Below are positions 26,133 through 32,424 of a DNA stretch of 52,851 nt, piece by piece. The DNA is taken from positions 1 through 52,851 of the forward strand of contig SKKN01000034.1 of assembly GCA_007121455.1 (NCBI GenBank). The letters run 5' to 3'. Each line of letters opens with the position of its first letter. Positions within the stretch are counted from its first letter, which is position 1. The notes under the pieces were generated by a model. The model saw nothing but the letters and a program-made list of their open reading frames with translations, had not been told where the DNA came from and did no database searches. The position numbers and the translations under genes were made by a program. Source of the DNA: Gemmatimonadota bacterium. Its GTDB lineage: Bacteria > Gemmatimonadota > Gemmatimonadetes > Longimicrobiales > Gaopeijiaceae.

Positions 26133-26923
26133 TCCACGAAGAGCGCGCGGTTCCGGTCTCCCCTCGCACGCTCGACCGCCTCCTCGTCCGGATGGCCCGG
26201 TCCGCGACCACGAACAGGATCCCAGTCGCCGGGGGGCTCCGTGTCCACCGGGACCTCCGCACCCACGAGCGACAAGAGCTCAGCCGTCTCGTCCCGGAAC
26301 CGTTCCCGAAGGAGCGTCGAGGCGGGAAGCACCCCCGCCTCCACGAGCCGTTCCTGAGCCGTGTCCAGGGGGAAGAAGGCGTCGAGCGTCGGAGGGAGCA
26401 TGCCCGCCACCTCGGCGGTGAGTCGCTCCCTCCCTTCGCCCCGGGAATCCGCCAGGCGCCGAAACCACGCGGACCCCAGGTCCCGGTGATACTCCTCTTC
26501 GGCGAGCATCTTGGCGACACGTCCGGAGAGGGCCTGATGCGCTCCCTCGCCGAGCCCCCGGAGGAGCACCGTCAGCGCTCCGTCCACCACGACGATGCCT
26601 GCGGTGACGGCCGCCCAGTCCGGGAACGGATGGTCGAGCGGGTCTGCGGAGCAATACTCGTGCGAGGAGCGTTGGTGCTCCAACTCGAGCGGGTCCTCGT
26701 CGAATTCCTTCAAGATCGAATAGACGAGCCGAGCGTGCCCCCACTCGTCCTGGGCCAGGGACGAGGCGGCGATCCCGGCCTCGATCGAAGGTGCGCCCAG
26801 GAGCCAGTCGCTGTAACGGATTCCGAGGAGGCGCTTCGAGTCCGCAATGGAGAGGATGAGGCGCCGGAACGCCTTTCGGGTGGACGGCTCCAGGTCGGCT
26901 GCGGTTTCGATCAGCTCGGTCAT
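26129..26923 (-). CDS. paaC: PaaC-like epoxidase subunit, ferritin-like
   Basis: 264-residue four-helix-bundle protein of the PaaA/PaaC superfamily. In enteric PaaC, the structural subunit, I recall metal ligands being lost; here two E-x-x-H-like motifs remain (SLAQDEWGHARLVY and LAEEEYHRDLG), so it could bind iron itself. The start overlaps the paaB stop by 4 bases (ATGA type). In the known complex PaaA and PaaC form the core that epoxidises the ring of phenylacetyl-CoA, with electrons from PaaE; no paaE is present here. Confidence 0.82.
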   Translation of the reverse strand: MTELIETAADLEPSTRKAFRRLILSIADSKRLLGIRYSDWLLGAPSIEAGIAASSLAQDEWGHARLVYSILKEFDEDPLELEHQRSSHEYCSADPLDHPFPDWAAVTAGIVVVDGALTVLLRGLGEGAHQALSGRVAKMLAEEEYHRDLGSAWFRRLADSRGEGRERLTAEVAGMLPPTLDAFFPLDTAQERLVEAGVLPASTLLRERFRDETAELLSLVGAEVPVDTEPPGDWDPVRGRGPGHPDEEAVERARGDRNRALFVE

Positions 26924-27159
26924 GCCCCTCCCTCCCTCCCGGCGGTCTCACGATTCGCGGCGAAGGGCCCGTCCTCCCGATTCACGGCGATGATCGCGCT
27001 TCGAGGAACGATGATCATCTCGAACCACCTCTCCTCGTCGTAGGTCTTCCACGCATAGACACGGGCGAGCTCGTCGTCGAGCGCCTCGAGGTACCCGATA
27101 TGCGCCAGGGCGTCACCCCGGCCTTTCCGCGCGAAGACGTCGTAGGTTCGTTCGAGCAT
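26920..27159 (-). CDS. paaB: PaaB-like epoxidase subunit
   Basis: 79-residue small subunit. TYDVFARKGRGDALAHIG and ARVYAWKTYDEERW correspond to the N-terminal and central parts of PaaB (about 95 residues), followed by MIIVPRSAI. The ATG at 27159 places the conserved Y-(D/E)-V-F strand at the N-terminus as in the family and has GGAGA upstream; an in-frame ATG at 27210 gives 96 residues and cannot be excluded. Established: PaaB bridges PaaAC heterodimers in the enteric complex. Confidence 0.8.
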   Translation of the reverse strand: MLERTYDVFARKGRGDALAHIGYLEALDDELARVYAWKTYDEERWFEMIIVPRSAIIAVNREDGPFAANRETAGREGGA

Positions 27160-27233
27160 GCTCTCCAGGTCTCCTGGCTCGTCCTTCGTTCCCCTGCGGA
27201 CGGGTCCCATCGGACGGACCCGACTCGACGACC

Positions 27234-27653
27234 TCAGACGCCCACGCCGAGCGTCCTCAGCTCCCTTCGTCCCTTCTCGGTGATCCGCTCCCGGGTCCAG
27301 GGCGGGTCCCAGACCACGCGGAGGTCGACGTCCCGGACCCAACGCTCCTGTAGGAGCCGGTCCCGGATGTCCTCCTGGATGAACTCCATGCACGGACAGG
27401 CGGTTGCGGTGAAGGTCAGATCCACCTGCACGACCCCATCCTCCACCGAGAGGTCGTAGACGAGCCCCAGGTCGACGACGGAGATGGGGAGCTCCGGATC
27501 CAGGACCTCCTGCAGACAGGCGCGCGCGGCGGACACCGGATCCTTCGGGGACTCCGACAGCGGCGCGGACCACAGGTCGCGGCCCCCGCTGGCATGGGAG
27601 ACCACATGCGCCGGAAGGGCGTCGCTCGAGGAGGGCGGCCCCACGACGGGCAT
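27234..27653 (-). CDS. paaD: PaaD-type DUF59 (MIP18) assembly protein, lacking zinc ribbon
   Basis: 139-residue protein with one DUF59/MIP18 domain: LDPELPISVVDLGLVYDL, VDLTFTATACPCMEF and DPPWTRERITEKGR. The conserved cysteine region (ACPCME) is intact. Full-length PaaD continues into a zinc ribbon; this one stops at the DUF59 end, and the ribbon is encoded at 25851-26132. The first 40 residues are poorly conserved and may include an overlong start; AGGAGG touches the ATG at 27653. It lies 53 bases after paaA. Confidence 0.82.
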   Translation of the reverse strand: MPVVGPPSSSDALPAHVVSHASGGRDLWSAPLSESPKDPVSAARACLQEVLDPELPISVVDLGLVYDLSVEDGVVQVDLTFTATACPCMEFIQEDIRDRLLQERWVRDVDLRVVWDPPWTRERITEKGRRELRTLGVGV

Positions 27654-27706
27654 CCTCCTGGACTCTCCTCCTGGCCCGGACGACCGAACGCCAGTCGAGG
27701 CCGTGC

Positions 27707-28645
27707 TCAACTCAGCCACGCTGCCGTCTGGTTGCGGGAGCGCCTGAGCGACTCGACGTAGATCTCGTTCATCGGACCGCGTCCCTTCCACCGCTCGAAG
27801 ACGTCGTCCCAACTGATCTGACCGTCCTCGAACTGCCACCGCTTCTCTTCGGCGTCGTACGCGCAGGGGAAGGGGTAGTCGAGCACATAGGCTCCCGTCT
27901 CCTCGTCGCGGTGCGCCGGCACGTCGACCCCGATCGATTCGCAAAGGGGGACCGTCGCGGCCATCCAGGTCTGCCGCAGCTCGTCGTTCGTCTTACCCTT
28001 CAGACGGTACTCGAGCTGCCCGGAATGCCGCTTCATGTGATCGGGGAGCCCGAACCACTCGACCGTCATTGGGAACATCCAATCGACGGCCTGTTGAAGC
28101 ATCTCCTTGGCTTCCCCCCCGGCTTTCGAGAGCCGTCGCATCCAGACCTCGCCGTGGCGGAGGTGGAAGGTCTCCTCCATGTCGATCTTGACGAGCGCCC
28201 GCTTGAGTGGACCGTACGAGGTGTTCCGATGGACGTCCGACAGGAGGGTGATGCCGGCGCGGTCGTAGAAGCCGTTCGCCACGACCAGCTCGGCCCAGTT
28301 CTCGAGAGGCTGATCGAAGCCATAGGGATGCTTGAACTGGTGCGGCTCGCGGCCGTACACCAGCCACTCCTTCGACACCCCCAGGTCTTCGAGGAGCCGG
28401 TAGGCGATGTTCGCATGCGCGAGTTCGTCTTGGATGATCGCGTGTGCGCTGACCTGGGTGTTCGTCGATGGAGCGTGGCGGGCCGCCATCCAGTAGGCGG
28501 GGGCGCTGATCAGCTCCGTGTCCGCCTGAACGGTGAGCTGCACAACGAGGGCCTTCCGGTATCCCTCGGTCATCTCCTCGAGCGACTCTACGATGTAGCC
28601 GTCCTGGACCTGCCGCTTGAGTTCATCGTCGGTGAAAGGAGGCAT
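27707..28645 (-). CDS. paaA: PaaA-like catalytic subunit of 1,2-phenylacetyl-CoA epoxidase
   Basis: 312-residue di-iron oxygenase subunit. Ligand motifs are seen at IQDELAHANIAYRLLEDLG and IDMEETFHLRHGEVW, and the C-terminal TNDELRQTWMAATVPLCES is shared with E. coli PaaA. Reaction by homology: O2- and NADPH-dependent epoxidation of phenylacetyl-CoA, the entry to aerobic hybrid phenylacetate degradation. It heads the operon paaA-paaD-paaB-paaC-ribbon, with a promoter and PaaR-like operator upstream. The protein is divergent from the enteric type, so another aryl- or acyl-CoA substrate remains possible. Start has AGGAG 10 bases upstream. Confidence 0.85.
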   Translation of the reverse strand: MPPFTDDELKRQVQDGYIVESLEEMTEGYRKALVVQLTVQADTELISAPAYWMAARHAPSTNTQVSAHAIIQDELAHANIAYRLLEDLGVSKEWLVYGREPHQFKHPYGFDQPLENWAELVVANGFYDRAGITLLSDVHRNTSYGPLKRALVKIDMEETFHLRHGEVWMRRLSKAGGEAKEMLQQAVDWMFPMTVEWFGLPDHMKRHSGQLEYRLKGKTNDELRQTWMAATVPLCESIGVDVPAHRDEETGAYVLDYPFPCAYDAEEKRWQFEDGQISWDDVFERWKGRGPMNEIYVESLRRSRNQTAAWLS

Positions 28646-28686
28646 GAAGTCACATCTCCTGCGCGAGACTGGTGAGCGGCCCCGTT

Positions 28687-28741
28687 CGAACGCTCGTTAG
28701 AATTTCTGAAAAATCGTAGGGCCGTGGGTGTGGCCTGTCAA
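28687..28741 (-). promoter_or_regulatory. paa operon promoter with PaaR-like operator
   Basis: On the minus strand: -35 TTGACA (28741-28736), 17-base spacer, -10 TACGAT (28718-28713), predicted start near 28706. Just downstream of it, 28700-28687, lies a dyad AACG-N2-CGTT within the frame C-N-AACG-N2-CGTT-N-G. As I recall, this is the published consensus for the TetR-family repressor PaaR of Thermus thermophilus. Its place over the start site suits repression relieved by an acyl-CoA. No tetR-type gene is in the window. Confidence 0.6.
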
Positions 28742-28751
28742 TGGAATCCCT

Positions 28752-28778
28752 CCGCCCGACCCCCCGGGGGTCGGGCGG
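28752..28778. repeat. GC-only 27-bp palindrome, possible terminator
   Basis: Arms of 13 bp (CCGCCCGACCCCC and its exact complement) separated by a single C. It lies between the stop of the DUF59 gene at 28812 and the -35 box of the paa promoter at 28741. A strong hairpin in both strands, without a T-run; it may end the upstream transcript or insulate the promoter. Confidence 0.55.
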
Positions 28779-28811
28779 GGAAGACTCCGGACCCGGTACC
28801 CCCTCAGCGCC

Positions 28812-29111
28812 TCAGAGCCCGAGAGAGGAGCGGATCAACGGACTGATCCTCTCCGGCGTCCATGGGGGATCGAAGGTGAGCTGGACCTTCGCGCTCTCGA
28901 CGCCTTCCACCCCCAGAATCGCCTGCTCCGCGTTCTCGACGATCTGCTCCGCGACCGGACACATCGGTGAGGTGAGGGAGATGCGGGTGTCGACATGGCT
29001 CCCTTCGACCTCGATGTCGTAGACGAGACCGAGCACGACCAGATTGATCCCCAACTCCGGGTCCTTGACCGTCTTGAGGGCCTCCCGGACCTGCTTCTCC
29101 GTCACCGCCAT
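28812..29111 (-). CDS. DUF59/MIP18-family iron-sulfur assembly factor
   Basis: 99-residue single-domain protein: VKDPELGINLVVLGLVYDI, then LTSPMCPVAEQIVENAE with the conserved Cys, and LTFDPPWTPERIS. It is the typical size of SufT/PaaD-like scaffold or targeting factors for Fe-S or metal clusters. It is a paralogue of the DUF59 gene in the paa operon and lies just upstream of that operon on the same strand, but a GC palindrome and a separate promoter divide them. The ATG at 29111 matches the family's N-terminus; ATG at 29180 would add a low-complexity tail. Confidence 0.8.
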   Translation of the reverse strand: MAVTEKQVREALKTVKDPELGINLVVLGLVYDIEVEGSHVDTRISLTSPMCPVAEQIVENAEQAILGVEGVESAKVQLTFDPPWTPERISPLIRSSLGL

Positions 29112-29289
29112 GGCTCCGCTCCGTTGGGGTCTTGCGACCGAGTCCGCATCCGCGGCGACCGAGTCCGTCTCCGCAGCCATGTCGTAACCCGAGCTCGTCG
29201 GCACGTTCCTGGCGAGGAGGGGCCGCGTCGCGAACGGCTGGAGCCCGGGAGCCGATGCGACGAGCACCGCGTCTCGGGGCGGCAAGGTT

Positions 29290-29317
29290 TTGCCCCTCCG
29301 CGCTCACGGATTAAACT
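29290..29317 (+). promoter_or_regulatory. Possible promoter for pfkA
   Basis: TTGCCC (29290-29295), 16-base spacer, TAAACT (29312-29317) in the 276-base gap between divergent genes. AT-rich in an otherwise GC-rich stretch. Moderate match only. Confidence 0.35.
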
Positions 29318-29387
29318 AATGCTGGGCCCGCGCCGACGCATCGCCGTCTCCTGTCCCCGTACCCGTCCTCCGGAGACCGAACCACCA

Positions 29388-30530
29388 ATGGAAGCTTCTT
29401 CGAGCACGCACCCGTCCCGGTCGGGGTTACCTTCGAGCGGTCGCCCGCTCCGGATCGCGATCAACACGGGAGGCGGGGACGCTCCGGGTCTCAACGCCGT
29501 CATCCGCTCCGTGGTCCTCTCGGCCCTCAACCTCGGATGGGAGGTGTACGGGATCCGACGGGGCTACGAAGGCCTGTTCCAAAAGGACGGCGTGATGCGT
29601 CTCGATCCGAAGTCCGTTCAGGGGATCACTCGCCTCGGCGGCACGATCCTCGGCACGACGAATCGAGGGAATCCCCTGGAGTGGCCCGTCACGCACCCGG
29701 ATGGGTCCGTCGAGACCGTGGACCGGTCCGGCGAGATCGTCGACGCTTTCCGGGAACACGGCCTCGACGCCCTCGTGGCGATCGGCGGGGACGGCTCCCT
29801 GAGGATTGCGAGCGCGTTGCATGAGCGGGGACTGCCCGTGATCGGAGTGCCGAAGACGATCGACAACGACCTGGAGGCGACGCAGTTCACCTTCGGCTTC
29901 CACACTGCGGTGCAGACCGCGACGGACGCCCTCGACAAGCTCCACTCCACCGCGGAGGCGCACGGACGGGTTATGGTGGTCGAGGTAATGGGCCGTCACA
30001 CGGGATGGATCGGACTGTACGCGGGCATCTCCGGGGCGGCGGACGTCATTCTCGTCCCCGAGGTTCCGTACGATATCCAGAAGGTCGTCGAGCGGATCGA
30101 GAAACAGTACGAGGATGGCAAGCCCAACTATTCCATCGTCGTCGTCGCCGAAGGGGCGAGCCCCGCGGACGGGAGTCCGGTCTACCAGGAAGTGGCGCGT
30201 CCGGGAGCAAACGAGCGCTACGGCGGAATCGCGGACCGGTTGGCTCGGGAGATCCAGGAGCGGGCCGGCCATGAGAGCCGCGCCCTCGTTCTCGGGCACC
30301 TCCAGCGGGGTGGCCAGCCGACGGCGTACGACCGCCTCCTTGCTCTGGAGTTCGGAGCCGCCGCCATCGACCTGATCGAAGACGGCTCTTTCGGATGCAT
30401 GGTCGCGCTCCAGCCTCCCCACATCCTCGCCGTTCCGATCAGCGAGGCGGTCGATAGGGTCAAGGCGGTTCCGGTGGACGGGGACGTCGTGCGAACGGCG
30501 CGCCGCCTGGGGATCAGCTTCGGAGACTGA
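29388..30530 (+). CDS. pfkA: 6-phosphofructokinase
   Basis: 380-residue PFK-A family enzyme phosphorylating fructose 6-phosphate, the committed glycolytic step. Visible: NTGGGDAPGLNAVIR, IGGDGSLRIA, PKTIDNDL with the catalytic Asp, and EVMGRHTGW. At the two positions that separate donor use, it has Gly (GGDGS, E. coli 104) and Lys (PKTIDND, E. coli 124). ATP enzymes have Gly/Gly and pyrophosphate enzymes Asp/Lys, so this is the mixed type seen in some actinobacterial ATP enzymes. An unconserved N-terminal tail of about 18 residues precedes the core. CGGAGA lies upstream of the ATG at 29388. Convergent with the transporter gene. Confidence 0.92.
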   Translation: MEASSSTHPSRSGLPSSGRPLRIAINTGGGDAPGLNAVIRSVVLSALNLGWEVYGIRRGYEGLFQKDGVMRLDPKSVQGITRLGGTILGTTNRGNPLEWPVTHPDGSVETVDRSGEIVDAFREHGLDALVAIGGDGSLRIASALHERGLPVIGVPKTIDNDLEATQFTFGFHTAVQTATDALDKLHSTAEAHGRVMVVEVMGRHTGWIGLYAGISGAADVILVPEVPYDIQKVVERIEKQYEDGKPNYSIVVVAEGASPADGSPVYQEVARPGANERYGGIADRLAREIQERAGHESRALVLGHLQRGGQPTAYDRLLALEFGAAAIDLIEDGSFGCMVALQPPHILAVPISEAVDRVKAVPVDGDVVRTARRLGISFGD

Positions 30531-30593
30531 CCGCCCGACCTCGGCGGAGCCCCGGCCGCGCGCCGAAATAGGGCCTCTCCTCTCCCGACGCGC

Positions 30594-31967
30594 CTACCCC
30601 ACGAAGAAGGCCTGGACGTTCTCGATCGTTTCCAGGATCGAGAACCAGAGCACGATTCCAATGACGACGGGAAGCACGTAGCGGACCAGGAAGACGACGC
30701 CCGGCACGTACCGTTCGAAGGCCGGCGATGCCCCCCTCTTCATCTCCCCCGCGACGTTCGGCATGACCCACCCCACCACGATCGCCATTCCGAAGGCACC
30801 GATCACGAGGAAGAGCTCCCCCGCGATGGCGTCCATCAGCCCGAGGGCGTCGAGCGAGAGCGCGGGGATGATCCCCACGGCCGCGATGAGCACCCCGAGA
30901 CCGAGCGCCGCCTTCCGCCGGGAGATTCGCAGCTCATCGATGATCGACGACGTCACGACCTCGAGGAGGGAAAGCGCCGAGGTCAGAGCTCCGACGGCCA
31001 GGGCGACGAAGAACAAGATCCCCACGATGCGCCCGATCCCGCCCATCGCTTCGAATGCGCCGGGGAGGGAGATGAACAGGGCACCCACCGCGCTTTCCCC
31101 GACCTGATCCTGCAGGCCGAGCGCCGCGATCACCGGAAAGACGACGAGGCCCGCGATGAATGCCACGAGGAAGTCGGACAGAGAAACCGTCACGGCCTCC
31201 TGGTTCAGGTCGGAGTCACGGGAGAGATAGGAGGCGAAGGTGAGCATCGCGCCCATCCCCAGGCTGAGAGAAAAGAAGGCCTGACCCGCCGCTCCTGTCA
31301 GAACCGCCGGATCCATCAGTTCCGCGAGCGAAGGTTGGAGGTAGAAGGCGTATCCTTCTCGGGCGCCCGGGAGAGTCGCTGCCCACACGGCGAGACCGAG
31401 CAGGATCAGGAAGAGGATCGGCATCAGGATGAGCGCGGCCCGCTCGATGCCTCGCTGAACGCCGTTCATGACGATCCCAATCGTGATCGTCATGAAGACC
31501 AGGTGGTATGCGATCGCATCCCAACCGGTCGCCACGCTCTCGAAGTAGACCCCGGGATCACCCGCGAATCCACCCAGAATCCCATCCAGCGAGTACCGGA
31601 GGGTCCATCCGGCGATCACGGCATAGTAGGACAGCACGAGAAAGCCGGTCAGCACATAGAGCACCCCGAGAGGCACCCACCTCGAGCCCGCCACCTGGCG
31701 GATCGCCCCGATCGGCGAAAGGTGGGTCCGTCGGCCAACCGAGAACTCGGCAAGCATGAGCGGGATGCCGATCAGCGCGATCAGCGCGACGTAGAGAATG
31801 AGAAATGCTGCCCCACCCCCCTCCGACGCCACATAGGAGAACCGCCACATATTGCCCAGGCCGACGGCGCTTCCCACCGCAGCGAGCACGAACCCGAGCC
31901 GGGTTCCCCACACCTCCCGGCCGCCGGATCCCTGGGACTTTGGGTTCATCTTGGTCGGCTGAGCCAC
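30594..31967 (-). CDS. Sodium-dependent transporter, SNF/NSS family
   Basis: 457-residue inner-membrane symporter with 11 to 12 helices. The N-terminal signature WGTRLGFVLAAVGSAVGLGN with the unwound TM1 sodium/substrate site and following WRFSYV is diagnostic of the LeuT/NSS family; bacterial members usually carry amino acids with sodium. The GTG at 31967 (VAQPTK) has GGGGGAGG 7 bases upstream and was preferred over longer frames. A helix break at the TM6 equivalent (FFSLSLGMGAML) is visible. Substrate unknown. Convergent with pfkA, 63 bases between stops. Confidence 0.9.
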   Translation of the reverse strand: MAQPTKMNPKSQGSGGREVWGTRLGFVLAAVGSAVGLGNMWRFSYVASEGGGAAFLILYVALIALIGIPLMLAEFSVGRRTHLSPIGAIRQVAGSRWVPLGVLYVLTGFLVLSYYAVIAGWTLRYSLDGILGGFAGDPGVYFESVATGWDAIAYHLVFMTITIGIVMNGVQRGIERAALILMPILFLILLGLAVWAATLPGAREGYAFYLQPSLAELMDPAVLTGAAGQAFFSLSLGMGAMLTFASYLSRDSDLNQEAVTVSLSDFLVAFIAGLVVFPVIAALGLQDQVGESAVGALFISLPGAFEAMGGIGRIVGILFFVALAVGALTSALSLLEVVTSSIIDELRISRRKAALGLGVLIAAVGIIPALSLDALGLMDAIAGELFLVIGAFGMAIVVGWVMPNVAGEMKRGASPAFERYVPGVVFLVRYVLPVVIGIVLWFSILETIENVQAFFVG

Positions 31968-32424
31968 GCTTGATCCTCCCCCTGCGGGTTGCTCCACCAG
32001 CGGCGAGTCATCTTCCTGCACCGTCGGAAACGCCGGAGCGGCGCCACGACCGATCGGCCGAAAGAGACGTATGCGCCTCTTCGGAGTCAAGCACGCCGCC
32101 CCCGCCCGCCCCACTCCTCGACCCGAGCGACGATCCGGAGGGGGACCTCCCTCGCCACCCTGGAACTCATGCTCCGGCCGGAAAAGCTCCGAGCAGAATC
32201 GGTGTAGCCTTCATCGGGACAACGATCGTAGACTGTATCATCTGTGCACCTTCTGCCGAGTACGGGGTAGTGTTCTCGTGCGATCCGCACGCCGTCCCGA
32301 AGCCGGAGAACCGGCACCACCGCGGAGAGAACGGCTGCATGCTTCACCATGTTCGGCTCCGTGTCGAGGAACAGGAATCTGCAGAGGGCGGCAGCCCTCC
32401 AGAACCGTCAACCCACGGGATCCG
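31968..32424. other. 457-base divergent intergenic region
   Basis: Lies between the minus-strand transporter and plus-strand hydratase genes and should hold both promoters. The frames crossing it are Arg/Pro-rich and look non-coding. I found no convincing -35/-10 pair, dyad or riboswitch. Confidence 0.4.
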
